Counted from the stretch's first letter, positions 35,962 through 45,907 are shown. The stretch is 64,000 bases of DNA from Aeromonas bestiarum (GCF_000819745.1 NZ_CDDA01000032.1:160849-224848); one strand, 5' to 3'. A program made the numbers and translations. Notes: a model not told the origin generated them from the sequence alone.

Positions 35962-38478
35962 CTACAGCTCGCTCACCACACTATTTTTCGCGCCTGAAAC
36001 GGCGCCATCAGGGCGGGCAAGACGTTTGACATAACGCTCCAGATAGGGGACTGGCAGCGGCTTGGAGGCCAGGTAGCCCTGATAAAAATGGCAGCCCTGT
36101 GCCTGCAAAAACTCCAGCTGCTGGCGTGACTCCACCCCCTCCGCCGTCACGTTGAACCCCATGTGACGCGCCATGGCGATGACGGCCTCGACGATGGCCA
36201 TGTTGTCGCCATCCTTGGGAATGTCCTGAATGAAGGAGCGATCTATCTTGAGCTCATCGGCCGGCAGCCGCTTGAGGTAGCTCAGGGAGGAGTAACCGGC
36301 GCCGAAATCATCGATGGCGAAACTGATGCCGAGCACCTTGAGCTCGCTCATCTTGCTGATGGTGTCTTCCGCATGACCGAGCACCACGGACTCGGTGATC
36401 TCCAGATTCAGGCAGGCGGGATCCATGCCGGTGGCGGCAAGCACGTCGTGAATGCGCTCGACAAAGTCGGTGGCATGGAACTGCTTGGCACTGACATTGA
36501 CCGACAGCTGGGGGATGTGAATGCCGTTTTCTTCCCACAGCACATATTGGGCGCACGCCTCGTGCAGCACCCAGTTGCCGATGTCGACGATGAGATCCGT
36601 CTCCTCGGCGATGGGAATGAACTCGGCGGGCGAGACCAGCGCCCGCCCCGGCGGTTGCCAGCGGATCAGCGCCTCAACCCCTATGATGTCCCCCCCCTCC
36701 ACCATGTGCTGCGGCTGGTAGTAGAGGGTCAGCTCCTGCTGGCTCAAGGCATTGCGCAGTTCGTTGTGAATGAGCAGCCGACGATCCGCCTGCTGCTGCA
36801 TGGAGGCATCGAAGAAGCGCCGGGTCTTGCGGCCCGCCGATTTGGCCTGATACATGGCGGTATCCGCCTGCTTGAGCAGATCGTCCACCCCCTGCTCACG
36901 GCCGGGGAAGAGGGTAATGCCGACGCTGGCGCCTATGTGCAGCACCTGCCCGCCATGGGTGTAGGGGGCGGCTATCTCGCTGATGAGCCGCTCGGCGATG
37001 AGGTCGGCCTGCATCTCCGCCTGGGGCGGGCTGGCCGACAGGGAAGGCAGCAGCAGCACGAATTCGTCGCCACCCAGCCTCGCCAGGCAATCCCCCTGGC
37101 GCACCAGCCGTTTGAGACGAGTGGCCACCTCCTTGAGCAGCCAGTCGCCGGTGGCGTGACCCAGGGAGTCGTTGATGGTCTTGAAGTGATCCAGATCGAT
37201 GAACAGCAGGGCCCCGATCAGGTTGTCGCGGCTCGCCTCGCTGAACGCCTGCGCCAGGGTTTCGTGCAGCTGGCGGCGGTTGGGCAGGCCGGTCAGCTCG
37301 TCGTAGTAGGCGAGATCCTGGATGCGGCGCTCGGCCTCCTTGCGCTCGGAGATGTCTTCGAAACAGATGACGAAGTGGCTGATCACCCCCTTGTCATCCT
37401 GCACGGGCGTGACGATTTCCCACTGGGGATAGATGTGGCCATCGACATGCAGGCGCAGGGTCTCTCCCTGCCAGCGGCTCAGGGTGTTGAGCTCATAGCC
37501 CAGCCCCCCCAGCCCTGACCAGAGATCATTGCCAAGATGCAGGCCTATCACCCGCTGGCTGTCAAAGCCGGTGATCTGGCTGAAGGCATGGTTGACCCGC
37601 AATATCTTGAAGTCGGGATCCGTGATGATGATGCCTTCATGGGTTTCGAAGGCCACCGCTGAGAGCCGCAGCTGGGCATCGCTCTGCAATCGCTCCAGCT
37701 CGGCCACCATGCGCACGGAAAAAATGGTCAGCACTGAGCCCAGGTTGGGGATCTCTATCTCGCTGGAGAAGAGCAGCGCCAGATGACCCAGGATCTGGCC
37801 GTGTCGGTCGAACAGCGGCTGGGCGTAATAACGCTGCCCCGCTTTCAACTGCGGATTGAGCTGGCAATCGGCCTCGATGGTGACCACGCAGGCCTCACCA
37901 CGCCGATAGACCTGCTGGCAGGGCATGCCGGCGAGTTCGTACTCCTTGAGGTCGATCCCGTGACAGGCCAATACCTTGAGGCGATCGCTGCTGGTGCGCT
38001 CCGCCAGCCAGACCGCATCCGCGACCAGAATATGGGCGAGCTGGTTGATCAGGGTATCGAAAAAGTCGAGCCCGGTTCTAGCGGACAGCGCCTGGGCCAG
38101 CTGGGCCAGCAGGGGATCTTGCAACAGGGGCAGTTGCTGGGACAGCTCGGCAGGCAGCGGCGTGCTGCGGGTGGTATCGAGCGGGGCCAGCCAGCCACAG
38201 CATACCTGCTGGGCAGAGACGTACTGGCCGCTCCAGAGCACATGGCGCACCTCGCCATTCTCGTCCATCAGGTGACCGATGAACTGGGCTGGCTGGCGTG
38301 AATGATAGAGTCTGGAGAGAAAATCAGAGAAGCCGGGTTCATCGTCCACGGCCAGCTGACCGGCCCAGGGGTGTGGCCCCTCCCCTTGCCATAGCTGGTA
38401 AGAGGCATGATCGGACAGGCTCCACTGCTCATGTTGCCGATCATAAAACCACATCATCTGAGTGGCCTGCTGTTTCAT
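35962..38478 (-). CDS. GGDEF-EAL protein with GAF and PAS sensors
   Basis: 838 residues, no transmembrane helix. Order: a PAS-like N-terminus (to about 110), a GAF region (about 130-260), PAS (about 270-385, LSAVAFETHEGIIITDPDF), GGDEF (about 395-560, active-site RLGGDEFVLLL), and EAL (about 575-830, GVEALIRWQPP, SVNVSAKQF, DDFGAGYSSLSYLKRLPADE). Both catalytic motifs are intact, so it could make or break cyclic di-GMP depending on signals. It lies upstream of slt with no clear functional link. Confidence 0.94.
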   Translation of the reverse strand: MKQQATQMMWFYDRQHEQWSLSDHASYQLWQGEGPHPWAGQLAVDDEPGFSDFLSRLYHSRQPAQFIGHLMDENGEVRHVLWSGQYVSAQQVCCGWLAPLDTTRSTPLPAELSQQLPLLQDPLLAQLAQALSARTGLDFFDTLINQLAHILVADAVWLAERTSSDRLKVLACHGIDLKEYELAGMPCQQVYRRGEACVVTIEADCQLNPQLKAGQRYYAQPLFDRHGQILGHLALLFSSEIEIPNLGSVLTIFSVRMVAELERLQSDAQLRLSAVAFETHEGIIITDPDFKILRVNHAFSQITGFDSQRVIGLHLGNDLWSGLGGLGYELNTLSRWQGETLRLHVDGHIYPQWEIVTPVQDDKGVISHFVICFEDISERKEAERRIQDLAYYDELTGLPNRRQLHETLAQAFSEASRDNLIGALLFIDLDHFKTINDSLGHATGDWLLKEVATRLKRLVRQGDCLARLGGDEFVLLLPSLSASPPQAEMQADLIAERLISEIAAPYTHGGQVLHIGASVGITLFPGREQGVDDLLKQADTAMYQAKSAGRKTRRFFDASMQQQADRRLLIHNELRNALSQQELTLYYQPQHMVEGGDIIGVEALIRWQPPGRALVSPAEFIPIAEETDLIVDIGNWVLHEACAQYVLWEENGIHIPQLSVNVSAKQFHATDFVERIHDVLAATGMDPACLNLEITESVVLGHAEDTISKMSELKVLGISFAIDDFGAGYSSLSYLKRLPADELKIDRSFIQDIPKDGDNMAIVEAVIAMARHMGFNVTAEGVESRQQLEFLQAQGCHFYQGYLASKPLPVPYLERYVKRLARPDGAVSGAKNSVVSEL

Positions 38479-38766
38479 CTACTACTCCAACACCACGACA
38501 ACCACGTTCACTATCCTGACAACTTGATAGAGCCCACAATCCCCTCTCGCACTAAGGGCATAGGGCGATACGTAAGGAGTGCAAAAGAGGCGAGACTATG
38601 CGGTGAAAACCGGACATGAGGTCGACATGCGGCGCTGCCAAGAGGGGACAGAAACGATCCAAGTTTCCCCATACTGCCTGCCAGTTTCATGGAGCTCAAG
38701 CGCTTTTTGGCGCAGAACGGGAAAAGATCACAATTTATAAGTCGCGTGATAGTAAAGGATTCATTT

Positions 38767-38782
38767 CGTGACTCAGATCACA
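38767..38782 (+). promoter_or_regulatory. CRP site and promoter of raiA
   Basis: CGTGACTCAGATCACA matches the CRP consensus TGTGA-N6-TCACA in nine of ten positions. TAATCT at 38803-38808 gives a -10 box that puts the start near 38815, so the CRP site is centred close to -41, the class II position. E. coli raiA is reported to be CRP-dependent. Confidence 0.65.
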
Positions 38783-38849
38783 TTTCAATATTCCGCCATG
38801 AGTAATCTGAAGATGAAGACACAAGCAAGACGACCCGAAGGGGGCCAAT

Positions 38850-39191
38850 ATGAAAATCGAAATTACCAGCAAAATCATCGACATCACCCCGGCTATCCGC
38901 GAGCGCATTGAATCCCGCTTTGAAAAGCTCGAACGTCTTCAGGTGCCTCTTATCACACCCCATGTGATTGTCTCCAAAGAGCGTCTGATGTTTATCGTTG
39001 AAGCCAGTGCTGGCATCCCCAACGGCAAACTGTTTGCCCAGGCAGAACACGAGGATATGTACGCCGCCATCACCGAACTGGGGCAAAAGCTGGAACGTCA
39101 GCTCAACCGCCACATCGAAAAGCCCATGGCCCGTCGTGCGGCCGCCAGTGCCAAGGACGTCGTACCCCAAGCGGATGAAGCCGACGCATAA
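38850..39191 (+). CDS. raiA: Ribosome hibernation factor RaiA (YfiA)
   Basis: 113 residues. RaiA binds the 30S subunit in stationary phase or cold and keeps 70S ribosomes idle. MKIEITSKIIDITPAIRERIESRFEKLE (split: MKIEITSKIIDITPAIRER, ESRFEKLERLQ) matches E. coli RaiA, as do PHVIVSKE, NGKLFAQAEHEDMYAAI and LERQLNRH. The acidic tail (DVVPQADEADA) is as in RaiA and unlike short HPF. GGGGG precedes the ATG. Stand-alone gene with CRP site and terminator. Confidence 0.94.
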   Translation: MKIEITSKIIDITPAIRERIESRFEKLERLQVPLITPHVIVSKERLMFIVEASAGIPNGKLFAQAEHEDMYAAITELGQKLERQLNRHIEKPMARRAAASAKDVVPQADEADA

Positions 39192-39220
39192 TCTGCCGCA
39201 CATCACACGAATCAAATGCC

Positions 39221-39241
39221 AAGGCGGGATCTTCCCGCCTT
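39221..39241 (+). terminator. Intrinsic terminator after raiA
   Basis: AAGGCGGG / CCCGCCTT with a 5-nt loop, then TTTT. Confidence 0.88.
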
Positions 39242-39290
39242 TTTGCATCCTGACGCTGTCGCCAGTCGATGACCCCCTCCTTGCCCCGTC

Positions 39291-39800
39291 TCAGCTCAAC
39301 CAGTGCAGGCGGGCATCCACCCCCTGTTGCAGCGCATCCAGTATGGGCAGCATGAGCAGCGGATCGTCGCGCCTCGGTTGATCAGCCAGCTTGCGTTGCC
39401 AGCGCTTGCGACCCAGGGGCGAGAGGTTGTCATACACGGCGGGCTCCAGCGCAGGCTGCGGGCCCAGCAAGGGCGGCGAGCGCAGCGCCAGCCAGAGCCT
39501 GACATCCACCATGGAGCCCCCCTGCTGCAGCCGCTCGTTGAGCCGCACGCCCTCCCCGTCGTCCTCACCCCCTTGCAGGGGGGCCACCGCCGGCAGCGCA
39601 AAGCGGCTGCGCCAATCCTGGGGATCCGGTCTGGACACGGCCGCCGGATCGAACCAGGGCTGCTCCTCCACAGCGTCGGTCAGCAGGGCCAGGTGCAGAC
39701 GAAAGTCGGCCCTGTCGCCGTGCTGGAGATCCCGGTTGAGACGTTGCCCCAGTTGGGCCTCGTCAACCAACAGCTGATCACGTATCGCGCTGGGTAGCAT
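39291..39800 (-). CDS. Hypothetical protein, possibly VC2046/SO_2500 family
   Basis: 169 residues from the ATG at 39800; the frame stays open through both the leader and a tRNA gene upstream, which is not coding. The N-terminal part (DEAQLGQRLNRDLQHGDRADFRLHLALLTDAVEE, read in pieces) resembles what I recall of the VC2046/SO_2500 family, a soluble protein of unknown function. The C-terminal half is proline- and leucine-rich with LSPLGRKRWQRKL. The ribosome site is weak. It converges on raiA. Confidence 0.6.
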   Translation of the reverse strand: MLPSAIRDQLLVDEAQLGQRLNRDLQHGDRADFRLHLALLTDAVEEQPWFDPAAVSRPDPQDWRSRFALPAVAPLQGGEDDGEGVRLNERLQQGGSMVDVRLWLALRSPPLLGPQPALEPAVYDNLSPLGRKRWQRKLADQPRRDDPLLMLPILDALQQGVDARLHWLS

Positions 39801-39925
39801 GAGATAACTCTTGGAAATGGTGGTTTCATCGCTTATCGGCCGCAAATCGGATCCTGTGAGCAGGAAAAATCCCGCCAAGGGGTTCACAACAGCGGAAGAT
39901 CTGTTAGTATGCGCCTCGCACTTGT

Positions 39926-40010
39926 GGAGGGGTTCCCGAGCGGCCAAAGGGATCAGACTGTAAATCTGACGGCTCTGCCTTCGAAGGTTCGAATCCTTCT
40001 CCCTCCACCA
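39926..40010 (+). tRNA. tyrT: tRNA-Tyr (GTA)
   Basis: An 85-nt class II tRNA with encoded CCA. Acceptor GGAGGGG pairs with the 3' TCCCTCC, discriminator A. The anticodon loop reads CTGTAAA, anticodon GTA, with a long variable arm and the T-loop GGTTCGAATCC. It is nearly the E. coli tRNA-Tyr body (TTCCCGAGCGGCCAAAGGGA). Confidence 0.97.
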
Positions 40011-40062
40011 TTTCAAGTGCAATCACGGCGCGAGTCGTGGATAAAAATTGGTAATACCCCGT

Positions 40063-40147
40063 GGAGGGGTTCCCGAGCGGCCAAAGGGATCAGACTGTAA
40101 ATCTGACGGCTCTGCCTTCGAAGGTTCGAATCCTTCTCCCTCCACCA
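40063..40147 (+). tRNA. tyrT: tRNA-Tyr (GTA), second copy
   Basis: Identical to the first copy over all 85 nt and 52 nt downstream of it, so the pair is probably one transcript. A terminator follows directly. Confidence 0.97.
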
Positions 40148-40154
40148 CCCTTCA

Positions 40155-40180
40155 GAAAACCCGGCCTGCGCCGGGTTTTC
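40155..40180 (+). terminator. Terminator after the tRNA-Tyr pair
   Basis: GAAAACCCGGC / GCCGGGTTTTC with a 4-nt loop, 7 nt after the second tRNA. Confidence 0.88.
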
Positions 40181-40228
40181 GCATTTCTGGCCAGACCGGC
40201 CCGAGCCGCATTCAACAGCTCACATAAA

Positions 40229-40256
40229 AAAACGGGAGGCCTGGGCCTCCCGTTTT
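40229..40256. terminator. Terminator after tamB
   Basis: AAAACGGGAGGC / GCCTCCCGTTTT with a 4-nt loop; on the minus strand the T tract is seven to eight long. It lies 13 nt beyond the tamB stop. Confidence 0.88.
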
Positions 40257-40269
40257 GCATTCAGCTGCC

Positions 40270-43200
40270 CTACAGGGTGAAGCGATAGAAGATGTCCACC
40301 GCCTGGGCCACCCCGCTCATGGCCTGCAGGTAGAGTCTGGGCATCAGCTCGTAGCGCAGCTTGAACTCGGCGATGGGGCTGAACACCCCGACCCCGTACT
40401 GGAACTGCAAGCCGGGCAGCAGATAGGCCGACAGGGTCACCTGGGTGTTGTCACCGCTGCCGGCGGTATCGAGCGCCACATCGCTCATGCCAAGGGATTC
40501 CCCCAGGCTGGAAACCACGCCGTTGGCCTGGCTGACGGCACCAGCCACCAACAGACCGTTGAAACCGCCATCCTCGCCACTGGTCTGCAGCCCCTTGCCG
40601 CGCAGCAGATAGGAGAGCTGCTCGGACTGGGCCATCTGCGGCTCCGAGTAGACGGTGATCTTGGGCTTGCTCGCCGGCCCGGTCACCCGCACCCCGACCG
40701 TCACCTTGCCCTCTATGGTATCGGGATCCCGATACGCTTCTATGTTGAGGAAGGGCTGATCGAGGGGGCCGGAGAAGAGGATGCGACCATCCTTGATGAT
40801 GAGGTTCTGGCCATAGGCCTTGAAGCGGCCATCGTTGAGCACCAGCTGGCCGTTGCCCGCCAGCGGCCGGGACGGCTCCTGGCGGATGTTGATACCCCCC
40901 CCCACCTTGGTCTTGAGGCCCATGGCCTCCAGCCGCACGTCGTCACCGAGCCGGATCGCCAGCTTGATCGCCATCGGCAACGGCGCCGTTTTCGGCAGTG
41001 GCGGCAGATCGTCATAGACCACGGTCACGTCGTCGGAGACGGCCACCGCACTCTCTGGCAGGCTCTTGACCAGGATCCGCGCCCAGGGAATGTCGACCTG
41101 ACCCGTGATCAGGGTCTCCTCTCCCAGCGAGATGGCGATGTCGGGGGAGACCCGCACCCGTCCCATGCCAGGATACTGGGCTTCCAGCTCCTTGCCCTGA
41201 ATGGTGAGGCTGCCGCTGACGGGCATCCTGGCCCAGCTCAGCCAGCCCCCCAGCGCCAGCGGGCCCTTGCCCACCAGCATGGTGCCGTCGAGTTCGGCCC
41301 GGTTGCCCTCGATCTTGAGCCGGGTCACCAGCTTGGAGAGGGTCACCATGTCGGAATGGGTCTGCACCTCCCCATCCAGCAGGTTGAGCTGACCAAACAG
41401 CAAGGGGGCGGCCAGGGTGCCATCGAAGCGGGCATCGGCGGAGATGATCCCCTGCAGGGAGCGCACCTCGGGGATGAGCGGGGCGAAGGTGGTCAGCTTG
41501 AGGTCGTCAAATTTGAGCTGACCCGACAGCTGGCCACGGCCGGACGGATCCTTGATCAGCAGATCGGTATCGATAGTGCCTATCTGTTTGGAGACGAAGT
41601 CGAGCCGGATCGCCGCCTGCTGACGCTCGAAATCGACCCCAAGCTCGAGGCGCTGGTAGTCGGTCTTGAGCTCATCGGCGACCAGGGTGCCCGGCGTGGT
41701 ACGCACTGTGGCGTGCAGGGTCGGCTGGTTGCCTCGCCAGCTGGCCCGGCCATCGGCGGAAAGCACCGCCAGCCAGCGGAAGTTGTCCGGCAGCCAGGGG
41801 CGCAGGCGCTTGAGATCGAAGCCGCTCAGGGCAAATTCGAGGCTGCCCTGCTGGGCTGACACCTGGCTGCCCTTGACGCAAAGGCTGGCCCCCTGGGATC
41901 CCAGGCAGAGATCCCCCATGGTCAGCCGCTGGCGCGGCAGATCGAGGTCGAGCGCCCAGGGGGCGGTCAGCTCCCAACGGCGCAGCGGCGTCTTCAACTT
42001 GAGTTCCCCGAGGGCGCCGCGCCAGCGATCCCCTCGCAGGCCACCGCTCAGCTTGAGGTTGGCCGCCACGGGATCGCCCTTCATGGTCAGCGACAAGACA
42101 TGCTGATTGAGGTCGCCGCTCAGGTTCAGGGCCAGCTGGCTGAGCGCGTTGGCCCCCTGTGCCAGGCTCGCCACCGTCAGCGCCAGCTCGCCGGCCGGTT
42201 TGTCGCCGACCAGGGCATTGCCCTTGATGGCGATCCCTTTCAGATCCGTGCCCGCATAGTAGAGCCGGCTGGCGGCCAGATCTGTGGTGACCCGCGGTGC
42301 CTGCTGATTGCCGGTGAGGCGCACCTGCCCCTTGATGTCCCCCTTCAGGCCGGGGTAGAGCCCGGCCAGGTTGGGGGCATCGATATCCGCGTCCAGCTTC
42401 CAGGTCTGCTGGCTCAGGCTGCCCTTGGCCTGCAACTGGTTGGGGCCGCTTTGCAGCGCCAGCGCGGGGATGGTCCACTCCATCTTGTCGTTGCCGCTCG
42501 CGCTGCCCTTGATGGCCAGCGGATACTGGTTGAGCTTGCCGTCCACCTTCAGCTCGGGCAGTTGCAGTTGCCAATGGCCGGCTTCATCGAGTTCGAAACG
42601 GCTGGCAATCTTGCCCGCCAGGGACCCCTTGAGCTCGGGCACCAGCTCGGCCGGGTTGATCCCCTTGAATTCCGTGGTGCCCTGCCAGCGTACCCCCTGG
42701 TCCCAGGCCAGCTTGCCATCGAGTTTGAGCTCCCCCTTGAGGGCATTGAGCAGCAGGTTGATCTGGTTCAGCTGCGTCAGATCCCCCTTGCCCGTCAGCG
42801 CCAGCTTGAAGGGAGGCACGTCCGTGCCCTTGCCCGCGGTATTCAAGGCAAACTGATAGCCGGAGAGCTTGCCCTTGGCGGTCAGGCTGCCCTTGTCCAG
42901 CTGATAGCTGGGCTCATCTTTGGCAGGCTTGTGCAGCGGCCAGCCGAGGCGCTTCCACTCCAGCCCTAGGTCAAATGGCAAGTCAGGGTTGAGGGCGGCC
43001 AATGATCCCTTGAGGTTGGCGGCCACAGGCCCCTTGGCTTGCAACGCCAGCGCCAGCTTGCCTACCGAGCCACCCAGGGTCAGGGTCGCCTGCTGCCCTT
43101 TGAGTTCGCCATCCAGCAGCCCCTTGCGGGCCTTGGCATCCAGGGTCAATTCGAGCGGATAGTCCTCGATCAGCCGGACATGGCCCTTGAGCGCCAGATC

Positions 43201-44055
43201 CGCCATGGCATGGCGCAGGGAGAGCTCGCGCACCTCGATGCGCTCCTCTTTGGCACTGGCCGACAGCCGCAGGGTGTCGAGCCCTTCGATCAATTCCCCT
43301 TGCTGATAGCGAAACGCCGTGGCCTGCAATCCTTCCAGCTGGATGGGGAAAGGCAGCCGGATGGCGGGCAGCTCGATGGGCACCGCCTTGGTTGCCTTCT
43401 GCGCCTTGCTCTCATCCGCCGGCTTCGCCTTGGCGGTGACAGGTGCCTTGGCCGCAGCCTTGTCTTTGGTGGTTGCCTTGCCGGCAGCCGGTTTGGCGGC
43501 ATCGGCAGCCGGCGTCTCGGCCAGAGTGACGTTCAGACCGTCCAGCACGGGCCCTCGCACTATGAGCCCCTTGCGACTGAGGGTGGCGCCTATGTCGAGG
43601 GACTTGAGAGTCACACCCACGCCGGGCACCGCCAGATCCAGATCCGCCACCTTGAGGCTGTCGACCTGGATCCTGAGGGGCAGCGGGTGCCAGACGAAGG
43701 GCTCCGACGGCTCTTCCGGCACAGGCTCTGACTCGGCGACCTTGACCACGGGGTGGGTGACCGTCAGGGATTTGATCCAGAGCTTGCCCTGCAACAACTT
43801 GCCCAGATCCCAGTCCAGCACGGCGCGATCGACTGTGACATCCACCAGCTCGTCCTGCCAGCCGACCCCTTCCAGGGTCCAGCCATAACCGAGTTGGCCC
43901 GCCACCAGCTCCCCCTTGAGGGAGGGCAGCGCCGCCCTGGCCTGCAGCCACAGCCACTTGTTGCCCTGATGGGTGAAGCCCAGCAGGCTGACGCCGATGA
44001 GCAGCAGGAAGACGAGCCCCATCAGCCAGAGAAAAATGCGTTTTACCCAGATCAC
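40270..44055 (-). CDS. tamB: Translocation and assembly module inner-membrane protein TamB
   Basis: 1261 residues, the E. coli TamB size. TamB is an AsmA-like, inner-membrane-anchored periplasmic bridge that with TamA helps outer-membrane proteins and phospholipids reach the outer membrane. One N-terminal helix (IFLWLMGLVFLLLIGVSLLG) is followed by a long repeat-rich beta structure. The C-terminal DUF490 domain is recognisable (PKITVYSEPQMAQSEQLSYL, RGKGL, and the final YRFTL). A Lys/Ala-rich insertion at about 180-225 (KPAAGKATTKDKAAAKAP) looks like low-complexity linker. Confidence 0.95.
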   Translation of the reverse strand: MIWVKRIFLWLMGLVFLLLIGVSLLGFTHQGNKWLWLQARAALPSLKGELVAGQLGYGWTLEGVGWQDELVDVTVDRAVLDWDLGKLLQGKLWIKSLTVTHPVVKVAESEPVPEEPSEPFVWHPLPLRIQVDSLKVADLDLAVPGVGVTLKSLDIGATLSRKGLIVRGPVLDGLNVTLAETPAADAAKPAAGKATTKDKAAAKAPVTAKAKPADESKAQKATKAVPIELPAIRLPFPIQLEGLQATAFRYQQGELIEGLDTLRLSASAKEERIEVRELSLRHAMADLALKGHVRLIEDYPLELTLDAKARKGLLDGELKGQQATLTLGGSVGKLALALQAKGPVAANLKGSLAALNPDLPFDLGLEWKRLGWPLHKPAKDEPSYQLDKGSLTAKGKLSGYQFALNTAGKGTDVPPFKLALTGKGDLTQLNQINLLLNALKGELKLDGKLAWDQGVRWQGTTEFKGINPAELVPELKGSLAGKIASRFELDEAGHWQLQLPELKVDGKLNQYPLAIKGSASGNDKMEWTIPALALQSGPNQLQAKGSLSQQTWKLDADIDAPNLAGLYPGLKGDIKGQVRLTGNQQAPRVTTDLAASRLYYAGTDLKGIAIKGNALVGDKPAGELALTVASLAQGANALSQLALNLSGDLNQHVLSLTMKGDPVAANLKLSGGLRGDRWRGALGELKLKTPLRRWELTAPWALDLDLPRQRLTMGDLCLGSQGASLCVKGSQVSAQQGSLEFALSGFDLKRLRPWLPDNFRWLAVLSADGRASWRGNQPTLHATVRTTPGTLVADELKTDYQRLELGVDFERQQAAIRLDFVSKQIGTIDTDLLIKDPSGRGQLSGQLKFDDLKLTTFAPLIPEVRSLQGIISADARFDGTLAAPLLFGQLNLLDGEVQTHSDMVTLSKLVTRLKIEGNRAELDGTMLVGKGPLALGGWLSWARMPVSGSLTIQGKELEAQYPGMGRVRVSPDIAISLGEETLITGQVDIPWARILVKSLPESAVAVSDDVTVVYDDLPPLPKTAPLPMAIKLAIRLGDDVRLEAMGLKTKVGGGINIRQEPSRPLAGNGQLVLNDGRFKAYGQNLIIKDGRILFSGPLDQPFLNIEAYRDPDTIEGKVTVGVRVTGPASKPKITVYSEPQMAQSEQLSYLLRGKGLQTSGEDGGFNGLLVAGAVSQANGVVSSLGESLGMSDVALDTAGSGDNTQVTLSAYLLPGLQFQYGVGVFSPIAEFKLRYELMPRLYLQAMSGVAQAVDIFYRFTL

Positions 44056-44131
44056 AGCGCAGACCCCCGCGAAACATGCAGCCGCAGCGGCCAGGAAAGA
44101 AAACAGAGAGAATGAGTGGGTTCAAACCGGA

Positions 44132-45907
44132 TCATAATTCAGGCCCCAGCGCGAAGTGGAGTCGCAGCGGCTTGTCTTCCTCGGAAATGCCCACCGCCAG
44201 ATCGAGCCTGACCTGACCTATGGGGGTGACCCAGCGCACGCCGATCCCGGTGCCTATCTTCCAGGCCTCGCTGTAGTCGACCGTGGCCGTCCCGCCATCC
44301 ACAAACAGGGCGCCTAGCCACTTGTCGCTGAAGCGGTAGTTGTATTCGGCGCTGGCGACGCTCACGTAACGGCCCCCCAGCAGCTTGCCGTCGCTGCCGC
44401 GCGGCGATATGGTCTCGTAGCCATAGCCACGCACCGTCTGGTCACCACCGGTGAAGAAGCGCAGGGAAGGCGGCACCAGCGAGAAGCTGTCCCCTATGAT
44501 GGCGCCCTGCTCGGCCCGCAGCAGGAAGCGGTGATCCTCACCCAGGGTACGCAGCCACTTGCTGCGCCCCCACACCCGCACGAAGCTGATGTCGGAACCC
44601 CAGTAGGGATCGGAAAACTCCAGGGTCAGCTGCTGGCGATCGCCCCAGTCGGGCACCAGACCGCCACGCACTCGCAGCCGCGACCAGGAGACACCGGGGA
44701 TCAACAGCAAGCTGTTCCCCTCGTCGGCACCCTGGGTATAGATCTCGTTCTCGAGCCGGATAAAGACGTCTCTGTCCCAGCTCTCCGGCCGCCGCTTCCA
44801 GCGGTGCACGCTGACGGTGGTCAGGTCGGAGCGGGTATCGTTGCTGTCCTTGTATTGATAACCCGCCTGCAGCGAGTAGTAATCCCGCAGCGGGTTGCCC
44901 ACCGGGATCTGGTAGTCAAAGCTCAACTCGGCCTCGGGTTGCGAGACCTTGGCGGTGGCGTTGAGGCGATGGCCGTAGCGGTTGACCCAGGGCTTCTCCC
45001 AGGTGGCGCTCATGCGCGGGCCCACGTCGGTGGCAAAGCCGATACCCGTCTCTATCTCGTGGTCGACCCGGTTGGAGAGGGTCACCTGCACCGGCACCCG
45101 GTTGCCCTCGGCCTGGCTGATCATGGGCTTGATATCCACCTGCTTGAACAGCTTGGTGGAGGAGACATCCTGCGACATCTCGGCCAGCCGGATCGCCAGA
45201 TAGGGGTCGCCGCTCTTGATGTTGATGAGCGGCCGAATGAGGCGCAGCGCCTCCGGCGTGGCGTCGTAGTGGATCTCGCCGAAGTGATAGCGGGGGCCGG
45301 AGCGAAACAGTATGTAGATCTCGGCCGTGCCCTGATCCGGGAACACCTTGACCTGACTCTTGCTGATCTTGGCGTCGAAGTAGCCGCGGGCCAGCCCCAG
45401 GCTGCCGAGATCCGCCTTGATGGATTCGTATTTGCCGTGGTTGAGGGGATCCCCCTCCTTCAGGGGCAGCTTGTCCAGCAGCTCGCTGTAGATCTCGTCG
45501 CTGCCCGCGTCCCCTTCCAGCAGTATGTCGAGGCGGGAGATGATGACGGGCTTGCCCGCGTCCACCTCGACCACCACCCTGACGGGGGCTTTTTTGTCGC
45601 GGCTCAGGGTGATCTTGGGCTGGTAGTAGCCATAGACCTGCAGGGCTTTTTGCACGCTCTCGGTGATCTTGGCGCGGGCCGGCCGGTATTGGCGCTCCTG
45701 ATAGACAGGCAGCGCATTGAGATAGGCTTCGACGTTATCCTTGGTCTCCCCTCTCAGACCCTTGATCTGATAGGTGAGTTTGGCCGCCATGGCCGGCGTG
45801 ACGAACAGCAGCAGACAGAGGCTCAGGCCCAGCGCGCGGAGCCCACGACGGAAAACCCGTCCGGGCGATGAGATCCCTGCAGGCAGGGGCGGATTGCATC
45901 CTGTCAA
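44132..45907 (-). CDS. tamA: Translocation and assembly module outer-membrane protein TamA
   Basis: 591 residues. TamA is an Omp85-family outer-membrane protein. The signal peptide is at about residues 18-41 (LGLSLCLLLFVTPAMAA). POTRA-like domains cover about 42-270, and a 16-strand barrel follows with the RGY motif in TVRGYGYETISPRG and the terminal strand GPEL. The only plausible start is TTG at 45907, 9 nt after GGGGA, an unusual codon. It precedes tamB by 76 nt, the standard order. Confidence 0.93.
   Translation of the reverse strand: MTGCNPPLPAGISSPGRVFRRGLRALGLSLCLLLFVTPAMAAKLTYQIKGLRGETKDNVEAYLNALPVYQERQYRPARAKITESVQKALQVYGYYQPKITLSRDKKAPVRVVVEVDAGKPVIISRLDILLEGDAGSDEIYSELLDKLPLKEGDPLNHGKYESIKADLGSLGLARGYFDAKISKSQVKVFPDQGTAEIYILFRSGPRYHFGEIHYDATPEALRLIRPLINIKSGDPYLAIRLAEMSQDVSSTKLFKQVDIKPMISQAEGNRVPVQVTLSNRVDHEIETGIGFATDVGPRMSATWEKPWVNRYGHRLNATAKVSQPEAELSFDYQIPVGNPLRDYYSLQAGYQYKDSNDTRSDLTTVSVHRWKRRPESWDRDVFIRLENEIYTQGADEGNSLLLIPGVSWSRLRVRGGLVPDWGDRQQLTLEFSDPYWGSDISFVRVWGRSKWLRTLGEDHRFLLRAEQGAIIGDSFSLVPPSLRFFTGGDQTVRGYGYETISPRGSDGKLLGGRYVSVASAEYNYRFSDKWLGALFVDGGTATVDYSEAWKIGTGIGVRWVTPIGQVRLDLAVGISEEDKPLRLHFALGPEL

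Noticed and set aside
39926..40147. Tandem tRNA-Tyr as an integration site of a genomic island
   Set aside because: Both copies are complete, and no integrase, direct-repeat attachment site or foreign genes are next to them.
39909..40288. Protein-coding ORFs across the tRNA-Tyr pair
   Set aside because: Their repeated peptide is simply the tRNA sequence translated; the region is explained by two identical tRNA genes and terminators.
40255..41859. 534-codon frame opposite the tamB C-terminal region
   Set aside because: Low-information antisense frame rich in Gly, His and Gln; tamB is clear on the other strand.
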